Source: Megaustenia siamemsis (taxonomy: Eukaryota > Mollusca > Gastropoda > Stylommatophora > Ariophantidae). Taken from it: a stretch of 64,000 bases of DNA. The notes beneath the pieces are model-generated. The model saw nothing but the letters and a program-made list of their open reading frames with translations. It searched no databases and had not been told where the DNA came from. This document shows, one piece after another, positions 31,158 to 42,743 of the stretch; position 1 is the stretch's first letter; each line of letters begins with the position of its first letter. The position numbers were made by a program, and so were the translations under genes. Location of the stretch: contig JAVIAB010000025.1 of the NCBI GenBank assembly GCA_032433765.1, forward strand, positions 34,520,282-34,584,281, in the 5' to 3' direction.

Positions 31158-31276
31158 TGTCATGCAATGAAACTAAAGAAATTATTATTAAGCAAATTTC
31201 TTATTGAAAACAGACTCATTACTCAAAAGTTCATTCCTCTAACAGACATAGCAACTCAAGATCTTCAGGAGGATTG
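31158..31276 (+). repeat. Left terminal inverted repeat (about 118 bp)
   Basis: This stretch matches the reverse complement of 33655-33773 with about nine differences, including one 1-bp indel (roughly 92% by eye). Its outer end reads TGTCATGCAATGAAAC. It sits directly beside the satellite edge. I found no clear target-site duplication outside the pair. Confidence 0.85.
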
Positions 31277-31394
31277 ATGGGTCTTCGGAGATAATATATT
31301 TTTTACGTTTGATGAGTAATTGACACTTTAAGTCTAGTCTCGCTGCTGAGACCAGGAGTGGTTGCCGCAGAGAGAAAAAACAAATACATATTCC

Positions 31395-31455
31395 AACTGG
31401 TTCAGCCGGGATTTGAACGCACAACCTCTCTGTTGTAAGATCTTCAGCAAGTATA
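31395..31455 (-). other. Possible tRNA-like (SINE head) fragment
   Basis: On the minus strand GTTCAAATCCC fits an RNA polymerase III B box and is preceded by a stem-like AACAGAGAGGTTGTGCG. The A-box region (TTAGAGTATACTTGC) is a weak match. It lies between the left inverted repeat and the start of LINE similarity. It could be a decayed tRNA-derived SINE head, or chance. Confidence 0.25.
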
Positions 31456-31459
31456 CTCT

Positions 31460-33654
31460 AAACATTTCACCATTAACTCCGGAGTAAGTCAAGACTGAGT
31501 GCTTTCCCCTTTACTTCTCATCACATATATGGACAATATATGCAAATTAGCATGCCCAATCAAAGGAAGTATACCAACAAGGATGATAACAAGCGATAAC
31601 ATAAAAGAGAACAAAATATCATCATCATCATGTGCCGTACCGGTTGGCGTTGGCGATCATGTCCTTCCACAATCTTCAATCCACAGTGCATCGTATGAGT
31701 TCTGTTGTTGGCTGTTTTCCATGCCATGAGACCAAGCTATCCAGTATTTTCTCTCTTTGTCGTCCGCTATCTCTCTTTCCTTTTATTTTGCCAGTTGTAA
31801 CCAATTATTCCAACTTTCCTCTTCTCATGATGTGCTCAAAAATGTTAAATGCTTATTTCTGATGTTTTTTAAGAGCTGCCTTTTTGTGTTGGCCTCTTTG
31901 AGAACTTTCTCATTGGTCTTTTTAGCTGTCCAGGGAACTGTCAACATTCTTTTGAGAAATCCCATCTCTGTGGCCTCTAATCGTCTTTTCATTTGTTTGT
32001 CTATTGCCCATGATTCGCTTCCATAGGTCAGAATTGGTTCTATATAGCATCGATGAACTCTCTTTCTCATTTCTATTGACATAGATTTGTTGCATAAGAT
32101 ATTTTTCTCTTTCTGAAATGCTATTTTGGCCTGAGCTATTCTGCTTTTTATTTCTGTGGTGCATCTTCCATCTGATGTTATTATTGTGCCCAAGTATTTA
32201 AAACGTTGCACTTGTTTCAGATTTGTCTTGTTTATTTTTATGCTGCATGATGATTGTTTCTTCAATATAACCATTACTTCTGTTTTCTTACTATTCAGAC
32301 TGAGACCTTTCTTGTTGCTTTCTTTTACTATTATCATAATATGTTCGCTGTAAAATGAAAACAAATCCGGCGACAGAATCCGGCCTTGTCTGACTCCTTG
32401 TTTTATAAATTGAAATTGTCCTGTTTGGTTGCTAATTCGTATAGCTACTGTTTGTTTCCAGTATATGTTTTTTAATGATTCGCAGATCCTTGCCATCAAT
32501 GTTTAATTTCTCCAGCATATTGATTATTTCCACATGCTTTACTTTGTCAAATGTTTTCGTGTAGTCTCTAAAGCACATATATAGATCTTTCTTTACCTCA
32601 CTAGATCTTTCTATCAATGTTCTTAAAATGTATATTGGTGCCCTTTCCTTCCACAAATCCACATTGTTCTTCGCTTATTTATGTACAAACTGATTTCTGA
32701 ACAAAATATACATACCAAAAAACAGCAGAAGAGAGGAAGAAATAAATGAAATACTATTTGCAGACGACCAAGTTCTGATACATGAAACAACTGAGGACCT
32801 GCAAGAACATATCAACAGGCTAAACAACACTTGTAAACAATACAACATGAAGATCAACATAAGCAAAACCGAAGTAATGGCAATAGCGAGAAAGAAAGAA
32901 AAACTAAACATCATAATAGATAATACAACTGTGAAGCAAGTAGACAATTTTAAATATCTGGAAAGCACGTTAACGCAAGACAATAACAAAGAGGCAGAGA
33001 TAGATATAAAGTGTAAAATTGCATGTCAAGTTATAGGCCAAGTACCAACACTATTGAAAAACAAAGCAATAACTACGGAAGCAAAAAGGGCAATATACAA
33101 ATCAATGTTTCTACCAACTCTGTGCTAACAGTGCCAGAATTGGACGCTGGACTCTAGAACAATAAGAAAGATAACGACCACCGAAATGAAATGTGTCAGA
33201 AGAATGACAGGAAACAGCTTAAGGGACAGAGTAAGAAACACCGACCTGAGGAAAAAACTCGAAATTTAACCAGCTATCGAATACATAAAGAAACAACAGA
33301 TAAATTGGTTCGGCCACATAACAAGACAAAAAGAACTAACAATGACTCAAACAGCCATAAACAAACGCTACGAAAACGCCAGATTAAGAGGAAGACCGAG
33401 AAAGAGATGGATAAAGGGAATACTAGAGTCACTAGGAGGGATAACATCAGAAGAGGCCAACAGAAGAGCAAAGAATCGCAGATTGTATCTCCCCTCGACG
33501 CCAACGGCAATGGAGGAAGGATAGAAGAAGAACCTCTCTGTCTCGAGGCCCGCGTCTTGCCTCTACACCAGATAGTCTGGGAATAAAAGGTATTAGAAAA
33601 GGGTGAAGCGACAGTTGCGCCAAGCAACATTCAACACGCAGATTTATCCCACAA
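31460..33654 (+). pseudogene. LINE reverse transcriptase fragment (host copy), interrupted
   Basis: 5'-truncated non-LTR retrotransposon in two pieces, 31460-31608 and 32710-33654. The first piece encodes the RT segment with a degraded QGSVLSP motif (QD*VLSPLLLITYMDNICK). The second holds the catalytic FADDQVL motif at about 32752-32772, then the thumb (VKQVDNFKYLESTL), a WFGHITR segment and GRPRKRW. It ends in a LYLPSTPTAMEEG-like tail. Stops and frameshifts near 31493, 33128 and 33268 show it is dead. Removing the opposite-strand insertion and one 11-bp duplicate restores an unbroken frame across the join (NIKENKIYIPKNS). The same LINE type occurs at 47860-51055 on the minus strand. The exact 5' and 3' ends are uncertain. 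Confidence 0.8.
31620..32698 (-). mobile_element. 5'-truncated LINE inserted in another LINE, (TGA)n-tailed family
   Basis: Minus-strand RT fragment starting at a SEEQCGFVEGKGT-like segment (about 32670), then FDKVKH, the GVRQG..LSPDLF motif, FKYLGTIITSDGRC, LTYGSESW and WTAKKTNEKVLKEA. The segment that should hold the catalytic FADD motif is deleted after LFSFYSEHI (about 32345), and frameshifts break the frame near 32480 and 31825. The 3' end is GGTACGGCACATGATGATG followed by a short trinucleotide tail. It is bounded by a perfect 11-bp target duplication, GAACAAAATAT, at 31609-31619 and 32699-32709. That is the signature of target-primed insertion. Confidence 0.88.
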
Positions 33655-33773
33655 ATCGTCCTGAAGATCTTGAGTTGATTTGTCTGTTAGAGTAATGAAC
33701 CTTGAGTAATGAGTCTGTTTTCTATAAGAAATTTGCTTAATAATAATTTCTTTAGTTTCATTGCAGGACATTT
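33655..33773 (-). repeat. Right terminal inverted repeat (about 118 bp)
   Basis: Partner of 31158-31276 in inverted orientation. With the LINEs removed, the two ends plus remaining sequence would make a short element of roughly 400-450 bp, so a MITE-like DNA transposon later invaded by LINEs is a reasonable reading. No transposase is visible inside. Confidence 0.85.
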
Positions 33774-33879
33774 AAAAACAAAATATATAAAAATGTGAAA
33801 CAATATTATGATATCGTAATATATACATTATAAGTAAGGGGATGTATTCAGCAGAGCTGGGATAGGTAGCAAAGAGGTC

Positions 33880-36040
33880 GGAAAATTAAAGTAGAAAAAA
33901 CAGAATGTTGAAGTAGAGAAAACAGAATGTTAAAGTAGAGAAAACAGAATGTTGAAGTAGAGAAAACAGAATGTTGAAGTAGAGAAAACAGAATGTTAAA
34001 GTAGAGAAAACAGAATGTTAAAGTAGAGAAAACAGAATGTTAAAGTAGAGAAAACAGAATGTTAAAGTAGAGAAAACAGAATGTTGAAGTAGAGAAAACA
34101 GAATGTTAAAGTAGAGAAAACAGAATGTTAAAGTAGAGAAAACAGAATGTTAAAGTAGAGAAAACAGAATGTTAAAGTAGAGAAAACAGAATGTTGAAGT
34201 AGAGAAAACAGAATGTTAAAGTAGAGAAAACAGAATGTTAAAGTAGAGAGCACAGAATGTTAAAGTAGAGAAAACAGAATGTTAAAGTAGAGAAAACAGA
34301 ATGTTGAAGTAGAGAGCACAGAATGTTAAAGTAGAGAAAACAGAATGTTAAAGTAGAGAAAACAGAATGTTGAAGTAGAGAAAACAGAATGTTAAAGTAG
34401 AGAGCACAGAATGTTAAAGTAGAGAAAACAGAATGTTAAAGTAGAGAGCACAGAATGTTAAAGTAGAGAAAACAGAATGTTAAAGTAGAGAAAACAGAAT
34501 GTTGAAGTAGAGAAAACAGAATGTTAAAGTAGAGAAAACAGAATGTTAAAGTAGAGAAAACAGAATGTTGAAGTAGAGAAAACAGAATGTTAAAGTAGAG
34601 AAAACAGAATGTTGAAGTAGAGAAAACAGAATGTTGAAGTAGAGAAAACAGAATGTTAAAGTAGAGAAAACAGAATGTTGAAGTAGAGAAAACAGAATGT
34701 TAAAGTAAAGAAAACAGAAAATAAAAGTAAAGAAAACAGATAATAAAAGTAAAGAAAACAGAAAATAAAAGTAAAGAAAACAGAAAATAAAAGTAAGGAA
34801 AACAGAATGTTAAAGTAGAGAAAACAGAATATTAAAGTAGAGAAAACAGAATATAAAAGTTAAGAAAACAGAATATTAAAGTAGAGAAAACAGAATATAA
34901 AAGTTAAGAAAACAGAATGTTGAAGTAGAGAAAACAGAATATAAATGTAAAGAAAACAGAAAATAAAAGTAAAGAAAACAGAAAATAAAAGTAAAGAAAA
35001 CAGAAAATAAAAGTAAGGAAAACAGAATGTTAAAGTAGAGAAAACAGAATATTAAAGTAGAGAAAACAGAATATAAAAGTTAAGAAAACAGAATATTAAA
35101 GTAGAGAAAACAGAATATAAAAGTTAAGAAAACAGAATGTTAAAGTAGAGAAAACAGAATGTTGAAGTAGAGAAAACAGAATGTTAAAGTAGAGAAAACA
35201 GAATGTTGAAGTAGAGAAAACAGAATGTTGAAGTAGAGAAAACAGAATGTTAAAGTAGAGAAAACAGAATGTTGAAGTAGAGAAAACAGAATGTTAAAGT
35301 AGAGAGCACAGAATGTTAAAGTAGAGAAAACAGAAAATAAAATTAAAGAAAACAGAAAATAAAAGTAAAGAAAACAGAAAATAAAAGTAAAGAAAACAGA
35401 AAATAAAAGTAAGGAAAACAGAATGTTAAAGTAGAGAAAACAGAATATTAAAGTAGAGAAAACAGAATATAAAAGTTAAGAAAACAGAATATTAAAGTAG
35501 AGAAAACAGAATATAAAAGTTAAGAAAACAGAATGTTGAAGTAGAGAAAACAGAATATAAAAGTAAAGAAAACAGAAAATAAAAGTAAAGAAAACAGAAA
35601 ATAAAAGTAAAGAAAACAGAAAATAAAAGTAAGGAAAACAGAATGTTAAAGTAGAGAAAACAGAATATTAAAGTAGAGAAAACAGAATATAAAAGTTAAG
35701 AAAACAGAATATTAAAGTAGAGAAAACAGAATATAAAAGTTAAGAAAACAGAATGTTGAAGTAGAGAAAACAGAATATAAAAGTAAAGAAAACAGAATGT
35801 TAAAGTAGAGAAAACAGAATGCTAAAATAGAGAAAACAGAATGTTAAAGTAGAGAAAACAGAATGCTAAAATAGAGAAAATAGAATGTTAAAGTAGAGAA
35901 AACAGAATATGAAAGTAGTGATAACAAAATATAAAAATAGAGAAAAAAAATATTAAAGTAAAAAAAAAAAACCATAATATTAAAGCAGAGAAAACAGAAT
36001 AATAAAGAAGAGAAAACAGAAACTGTGAAGTAGAGAAATA
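33880..36040. repeat. 22-bp minisatellite, about 97 copies, purine-rich
   Basis: The unit is GTTAAAGTAGAGAAAACAGA plus AT. Main variants are GTTGAAG, AATAAAAGTAAAG, TATAAAAGTTAAG and GAGAGCACAG. About three quarters of plus-strand bases are purines. Blocks mixing the variants in a fixed order recur near 34805, 35031, 35420 and 35640, so the right half has higher-order structure. No gene is visible in it. Confidence 0.95.
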
Positions 36041-36159
36041 CAGATGTTTGATGGAACACAAACAGGAAGAATACAAAAATGTACCAAACAATGTTTACTA
36101 AAGAATAAATATATCTTCAACATCGTAAGTTAGGAAACACAATAACGATGATTCCATAC
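36041..36159. other. Intron sequence next to exon 4; nothing recognised
   Basis: A+T-rich single-copy-looking sequence between the 22-bp array and the splice donor of exon 4. I see no further exon in it. Confidence 0.5.
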
Positions 36160-36294
36160 CTGTACTTTCAACAACTCTCGCTTCAGCAGTTCCCTTATTG
36201 TACCACCCATCGTCATCCTGACCATTCACCTCACATGTGTACAAGCCAAGGTCATCAAGGCCGAAATCATGGACAGTAATCTCAAAATAAGCTT
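36160..36294 (-). CDS. Exon 4: C-terminal half of an Ig domain
   Basis: The reading frame encodes AYFEITVHDFGLDDLGLYTC followed by EVNGQDDDGWYNKG and TAEARVVEST. DDLGLYTC is the classic Ig F-strand motif (D-x-G-x-Y-x-C), and the end of the exon gives a G strand. The 3' border is ACAG|GTATGG, a good donor leaving phase 1. Two acceptors are possible. AG at 36295-36296 (start 36294) gives the phase that joins exon 3. The better pyrimidine tract, TTCCATTCCAG, starts the exon at 36304 in phase 0 and adds Ser-Lys-Thr. I prefer 36294 because it keeps the frame with exon 3. The exon is intact and reads like selected coding sequence in a window otherwise full of repeats. It could belong to a FREP-like or another secreted Ig protein. 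Confidence 0.72.
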
Positions 36295-36311
36295 CTGTTT
36301 TCGACTGGAAT

Positions 36312-36498
36312 GGAAGTGAGTTACCGTTATTATTTGTACAAATATCTTGTCATTGTCATAGAAGTGAGTTATCGTTATTATTTCTACAAATATCTTGTCA
36401 TTGTCATAGAAGTGAGTTATCGTTATTATTTCTACAAATATCTTGTCATTGTCATAGAAGTGAGTTATCGTTATTATTTGTACAAATATCTTGTCATT
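36312..36498. repeat. 48-bp tandem repeat, four copies
   Basis: The unit contains GTGAGTTATCGTTATTATTT and ATCTTGTCATTGTCATAGAA. It begins within a few bases of the exon 4 acceptor, so it occupies the usual branch-point zone of that intron. Confidence 0.9.
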
Positions 36499-36689
36499 GA
36501 CACCTGATTACTGAAACAATATTGGAAGCACTCCTGAAAGACTAACAAGTGATTAGTTGTCCCAACAATGTACAAACACTAATATTTTCATTAGCTCGCT
36601 GGTTATATGCACTTCTAATCTATCCTATCAGTCTTCCTATTCCTTGTTCCCAACATGACCCCAGATACCCAAACCTCATTTCTACACGC

Positions 36690-37258
36690 TCTTACCTTTC
36701 ATAATATATTTCACACTTTTACCTTTCATAATATATTTCACACTTTTACCTTTCATAATATACTTCACACTTTTACCTTTCCTAATATATTTCACACTTT
36801 TACCTTTCATAATATATTTCACACTTTTACCTTTCATAATATATTTCACACTTTTACCTTTCATAATATATTTCACACTTTTACCTTTCATAATATATTT
36901 CACACTTTTACCTTTCATAATATATTTTACACTTTTACCTTTCATAATATATTTCACACTTTTACCTTTCATAATGTATTTCACACTTTTACCTTTCATA
37001 ATATATTTCACACTTTTACCTTTCATAATATATTTCACACTTTTACCTTTCATAATATATTTCACACTTTTACCTTTCATAATATATTTCACACTTTTAC
37101 CTTTCATAATATATTTCACACTTTTACCTTTCATAATATATTTCACACTTTTACCTTTCATAATATATTTCACACTTTTACCTTTCATAATATATTTCAC
37201 ACTTTTACCTTTCATAATATATTTCACACTTTTACCTTTCATAATTTATTTCACACTT
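36690..37258. repeat. 27-bp tandem repeat, about 21 copies
   Basis: The unit reads CATAATATATTTCACACTTT plus TACCTTT. It is unrelated in sequence to the main satellite but has the same 27-bp length, so it gives long open frames (FHNIFHTFT repeats) that I do not regard as genes. Confidence 0.95.
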
Positions 37259-37927
37259 TTTCTTCAAACACAGACGGCGGGGAATCGTCTAGTTGACGTA
37301 GACAAAGAAGAAAGAATAAACCACTGCATGACTCAGCTGCTAGTTATCGCAGAGTGTCACAGGTGTGGCTCAAACCGAGCATATTGCCATCTTCTGCACT
37401 CTTTGTGCATTTGGTCAGCATCTCAGTGCAACAGCCTCTTGTAAAACGGAGACTGCGTTGTATTTAGATATAAATTATACAAATAATAGTTAATAGAAAA
37501 AAACGTGTCAATAAAAATATAAACCCAATTAATGTACAAACGATTTTAAAGAATGCTTTTAGAACCAAACAGAGAACCAAAAAAAAATATAGTATCAGCT
37601 GCTAAATGAGTTAAATCCCGTTACAGCAAATTCTTATCATTTTCCTTATCAACACTCCTCTGTGGGCCATACAAAAATAAAAGTAAATGCTTCATCAATT
37701 CTACAACGTTTTTCCCATCCGTGGATCAGTGTTTGTGACTTGGTAAGGAGGGAATAACCTCATTGTGCCGGCGGAAGCAAGAACAACAAATGTAAACACT
37801 TGTTACTGGTATTTTTAAAGAAAATGGGAGTGGACATGGGAATGTTCTGATTGCAATGACGCTGACACTTGATACGAAACTAAAACCATGAGAAAGATGC
37901 TGAAGTACGAAGTGAGATTTTGTACGT
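37259..37927. other. Intron sequence, no gene recognised
   Basis: A mixed-composition segment between two arrays. Minus-strand stretches near 37440-37290 and 37950-37730 contain several cysteines, but they have stops or no matching splice borders. I see no supportable exon. Confidence 0.5.
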
Positions 37928-38998
37928 GGGATTATTGACTGCCTAACATACAAACGTTGATGTCATGAAGTGTCATTGATGCCATTATTGACTGCCTAAC
38001 ATACAAACGTTGATGTCATGAAGTGTCATTGATACCATTATTGACTGCCTAACATACAAACGTTGATGTCATGAAGTGTCATTGATGCCATTATTGACTG
38101 CCTAACATACAAATATTGATATCATGAAGTGTCATTGATGCCATTATTGACTGTCTAACATACAAATATTGATGTCATGAAGTGTCATTGATGCCATTAT
38201 TGACTGCCTAACATACAAATGTTGATGTCATGAAGTGTCATTGATGCCATTATTGACTGCCTAACATACACATGTTGATGTCATGAACTGTCATTGATGC
38301 CATTATTGACTGCCTAACATACAAATGTTGATGTCACGAACTGTCATTTATGCTATTTTTGACTGCCTAACATACAAATACTTATGTCACGAACTGTCAT
38401 TGATGTCATTATTGACTGCCTAACATACAAATGTTGATGTCATGAACTGTCATTGATACCATTATTTACTGTCTAACATACAAATGTTGATTTCATGAAC
38501 TGTCATTGATGCCATTATTGACTGCCTAACATACAAATGTTGATGTCATGAACTGTCATTGATGCCATTATTAACTGCTTAACATACAAATGTTGAAGCC
38601 ATGAACTGTCATTGATGCCATTATTGACTGCCTAACATACAAATGTTGATGCCATGAACTGTCATTGATGCCATTATTGACTGCCTAACATACAAAAGTT
38701 GATGTCATGAACTGTCATTGCTGTCATTATTGATTGCCTAACATACAAATGTTTATGTCATGAACTGTCATTGATGCCATTATTGACTGCCTAACATATT
38801 CACATGTTGATGTCATGAACTGTCATTGAAGCCATTATTGACTGCCTAACATATTCACATGTTGATGCCATGAACTGTCATTGATACCATTATTGACTGC
38901 CTAACATACAAATGTTGATGTCACGAACTGTCATTGATGCCATTATTGACTGCCTAACATACAAATGTTGATGCCATGAACTGTCATTGATGCCATTT
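37928..38998. repeat. 53-bp minisatellite, about 20 copies
   Basis: The unit contains TTATTGACTGCCTAACATAC followed by AAATGTTGATGTCATGAA and CTGTCATTGATGCCA. Copies differ by a few substitutions (AAGTG/AACTG, ACG/ATG, TCATG/TCACG). Confidence 0.95.
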
Positions 38999-39109
38999 CA
39001 ATTTTTGCCCCAAATTTTGCACAGGAAACACGACCTGATAAAGCGATGGTCAAGGAGACAGCCCACTTAAACGGGTCAACGCAGACAAAAAAACAAAAAA
39101 AAAACAGAC

Positions 39110-39192
39110 CTGGATGAGGACTATCCGCATCAGTGTAGGAGAAATCAGTGAAAACTCTCGTTAATGAGGTCGTGGTGACGTGGTAAGACTTT
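39110..39192 (-). CDS. Exon 3: middle of the Ig domain (putative)
   Basis: 83 bp between a CCAATAG acceptor (AG at 39193-39194) and a CATCCAG|GTCTGT donor. Entered in phase 2 it completes an Arg codon from exon 2, then reads KSYHVTTTTSLTRVFTDF followed by SYTDADSPHP, and exits in phase 1. Both phases are exactly those needed to join exons 2 and 4, and the result places 61 residues between the two Ig cysteines, a normal value. The acceptor's pyrimidine tract is short and the peptide has no motif of its own, so this exon rests on phase, length and position. A different exon elsewhere in the intron could be the true one. Confidence 0.5.
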
Positions 39193-39295
39193 CTATTGGA
39201 GAGATCATTGTGACATTTACCAGCTTACCCCTACCAGGAGAAGTCATTTCTTAAAAATGTGAAGTAAATAAGATCAGTTCATGCAGAAAATGTGT

Positions 39296-39545
39296 GCTCA
39301 CAAAGAATGTATTGGACATATAACGCTAATATTCTGATTGTACATCTCGCTCTCTGACAACAAAGAATGTATAGGACATATAACGCTAATATTCTGATTG
39401 TACATGTTGCTCTCTGACAACAAAGAATGTATACGACATATAACGCTAATATTCTGATTGTACATGTCGCTCTATGACAACAAAGAATGTATTGAACAAC
39501 ATGAAGCTAACATTCTGATTGTACATCTGGCTCTGAGAACAAAGA
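39296..39545. repeat. 60-bp tandem repeat, four copies
   Basis: The unit contains ACAAAGAATGTATTGGACAT and AACGCTAATATTCTGATTGT. The fourth copy is more diverged. Confidence 0.9.
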
Positions 39546-40017
39546 AGATGGTTGAACTTTGTGTTCAGTTAAGAAAGTCTATACAAATTTTTGATGCATC
39601 AAAATCAGTAAATCATAATCTAAAAATCTATTCAACTAACATCATCGTAAATGTATAATTTACCAAAATTAATGCACTGTTTCAGTAATAATTTATCAAG
39701 ATTAATGCACTGTTTCAGTACAATTTATCAAAATTCCACATCAATTTATCATGTTAAAAAAACACAACATATAACGCATGAAAATCAATTTCTAAAGTCC
39801 AACAATCAAGTTATCAAACCTTCAACTCAAACAATCCAGGTGTAACTTTCAATTCAAACTTCCACGGAATGGTTGGTTCTTGTGGTTTATTTACATTCAC
39901 TGTAGCGATCATTTTTGGAACACCTTCTGAAGATGATTCTAGTTGCCTGAAATATGCAAATGTTACAAAGTTTACAAGAACCGAACACACAGAGAAGTAT
40001 TTTATAGTTTACCTTAT
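39546..40017. other. Intron sequence with a short 31-34 bp duplication
   Basis: At 39655-39735 the motif ATTAATGCACTGTTTCAGTA occurs twice, with a third partial copy of the flanking AATTTATCAAAATT. Otherwise nothing is recognised. Confidence 0.5.
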
Positions 40018-41262
40018 TTCCCTCTCTCTGTGCGATCAAGACTCAATCAGAGTAGGATTCCAGACTCTCTCATGAAGTCAGCTGTCTGTTTAAGTGATTC
40101 GATTGCCCCATACAGTTTCTCTTCCAGGGAGGTGGGCGTGGACCACATTGCTCTTCTCAGATCTGTGTACTGGGGGCAATCCTGTAGAACATGTTTTGTA
40201 GTCATATTGTCCAGTGTACAGTGGCATAGGCTGGTTGTACCTATTTTGAATTTGGTGAACATGTGATTACTCATTCTATTGTGGCCAATGCGTAGGCGAA
40301 GTATGATGACTTGTTCCCTCTTTGATAGTTGGTGGTATCCATCACTCTCGTTATGCTTTGGGTGTTCTCGTTTCCATTTTTCATGGAACTGACCTTTCAG
40401 GATGGATTTGGCTTCATCATAACTGAGCGGATGGTTCTCTTGTAGTAATCTCCCTCCCTCTTTAGCTAATTTGTCTGCTCGTTCGTTCCCTTGTATATTA
40501 CAGTGTTATGGTATCCACTGAATGACTACTCTCTGTAAGTTATTGCACAGTTGGTCCAGGGTTGTTCTCAAGTCATCTAGTTCATTGTTCATGGGGCTTT
40601 TTAGAGTGGATAGTACTGACAGAGCATCAGTCAGAATCACCAATTTATTGTGCATGTTATTTTTGTGTTGAGTAGCCAGTGTTGCAGCATCTCTGATGAC
40701 CTCAGTTTCTGCTTTAAAGTTGTTTGAGTATTTTCCAGTAGCTATTGACTTGGTGATCTCGTCCTGATTATTCTGCGTCAAGAACACCCCCCCCCCACTT
40801 TCATTTCTGGTGGCATTTGTAGCAGAGCCATCTGTGTATATGTGGGACCAAGAGTCCTGTGGGTAGGTATCGTGTATGTGTTTTTCTGCTACGTATTTTC
40901 TTTCTGTGTCTGATTGGGTGCCCTTTTTCATTATTCCTGTTATATTTTCCTTAAGTTCTGGTATTTTATGTTTTCCATGAGGAGACATATCAGATGGGCC
41001 CAAGGGCTTCGATATTGTTTGGGAAAGTACTGGGTCTCCAGTAGTTAGTTCATTGGCATTTGCAGCGACGTGGCTCCTCTTTAGTCGTACAATTCCGTAA
41101 CCAGTTATTCTTTGGTGCATGCGGTGGCTAAGGAGCCTTCTATATTTCTCCGCTTGTTGTAATACTTTAGTGACCCGTCTGTCATTAAAGGGTTGTAAAC
41201 CTGTTACTGTTTCTAGAGTTTAGATAGGTGAAGATTTCATAGCACCAGTGATGATACGGGCA
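40018..41262 (-). pseudogene. LINE 3' fragment with RNase H domain, (AG)n-tailed family (copy A)
   Basis: Minus-strand remnant running from the RT-RNase H linker (MHQRITGYGIVRLKRS, about 41120) through an RNase H domain: IYTDGSATNA, FKAETEVIRDAA, VILTDALSVLS, then CNIQGNERADKLAKEGG. Downstream is a Cys/His segment, CHCTLDNMTTKHVLQDCPQY, as in RNase H-bearing non-LTR elements. A TTA-to-TAA stop follows WIP at about 40509, and further disruptions occur upstream near 41221. The 3' end is GAGTCTTGATCGCACAGAGAG, a short form of the tail seen in copies B and C. The 5' end is lost where the 56-bp array begins. Confidence 0.88.
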
Positions 41263-41267
41263 GCTTG

Positions 41268-42424
41268 TATCTGCAACACATCTAGGATGGACAATCTTCA
41301 CATCAACTACTTTTTAAGACGTACTGCTGCAGCACCTCTAGGTTGGACAACCTCCACATCAACTAATTTATAAAACTTACTGCTGCAGTATCTCTAAGAT
41401 GGACAACCTCCACATCAACTAATTTATAAAACTTACTGCTGCATTATCTCTAAGATGGACAACCTCCACATCAACTAATTTATAAAACTTACTGCTGCAT
41501 TACCTCTAGGATGGACAACCTCCACATTAACTACTTTATAAGACTTACTACTACAGTACCTCCAGGATGGAAAATTTCCACATCAACTACTTTATAAGAC
41601 TTACCACTACAGTACCTCTAGGATGGACAACCTCCACATCAACTACATTATAAGACTTACTACTACAGTACCTCTAGGATGGACAACCTCCACATTAACA
41701 ACTTTATAAGACTTACTACTACAGTACCTCCAGGATGGACAATCTCCACATCAACTACTTTATAAGACTTACTACTACAGTACCTCTAGGATGGACAACC
41801 TCCACATCAACTACATTATAAGACTTACTACTACAGTACCTCTAGGATGGACAACCTCCACATCAACTACATTATAAGACATACTGCTACAGCACCTCTA
41901 GCATGGACAATCTCCACATCAACTACTTTATAAGACTTACTACTACAGTACCTCTAGGATGGACAATCTCCACATCAACTACATTATAAGACTTACTACT
42001 TCAGTACCTCTAGCATGGAAAATTTCCACATCAACTACTTTATAAGACTTACTACTACAGTACCTCTAGGATGGACAATCTCCACATCAACTACATTATA
42101 AGACTTACTACCGCAGTACCTCTAGGATGGACAATCTCCACATCAACTACATTATAAGACTTACTGCCGCAGTACTTCTAGCATGGACAATCTCCACATC
42201 AACTACATTATAAGACTTACTGCCGCAGTACCTCTAGCATGGACAATCTCCACATCAACTACTTTATAAGACTTAATGCTACAGTACCTCTAGGATGGAC
42301 AATCTCCACATCAACTACTTTATAAGACTTACTGCTACAGTACCTCTAGGATGGACAATCTCCACATCAACTACTTTATAAGACTTACTGCTACAGCACC
42401 TCTAGGATGGACTATCTCCACAGT
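41268..42424. repeat. 56-bp minisatellite, about 20 copies
   Basis: The unit contains CTCTAGGATGGACAACCTCC followed by ACATCAACTACTTTATAAGA and CTTACTACTACAGTAC. It starts exactly where similarity to the LINE copy on its left stops. Confidence 0.95.
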
Positions 42425-42682
42425 AAAATAAACATAAAATGGAATGACGTCACTAAACTAAGGGAAAGACAATCTACAACTTTTCGATAAAAGCCCCCAT
42501 CAGGTATAAGAAACAAACATCACCATTATATGTAGGTTATTTCCCTTACTTCTACTTACACGTCACACGCTAGGAATCAGGGACTGAATGACTTTACAAT
42601 CCCATTACCAAATACGATTACAGCATTCACATAGATGCCTACTTTGATGGTTGAAGTAGATACACTAGTCTCAATCAACCTG

Positions 42683-42743
<61 letters not shown>

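Noticed and set aside
31239..31424. 61-codon minus-strand frame overlapping the inverted repeat
   Set aside because: Short and partly inside the terminal inverted repeat; nothing recognisable.
33274..33630. 118-codon minus-strand frame
   Set aside because: Antisense shadow of the plus-strand LINE fragment.
36655..37296. 213-codon and 186-codon frames on opposite strands
   Set aside because: By-product of another 27-bp repeat (FHNIFHTFT / KGKSVKYIM).
37290..37445. Cysteine-rich stretch as a possible additional exon
   Set aside because: Minus-strand frames hit stops and no matching acceptor/donor pair in the required phase is visible.
37726..37953. 75-codon minus-strand frame near a possible acceptor
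   Set aside because: No Ig or other domain, no donor in phase; exon 3 at 39110-39192 already satisfies the frame.
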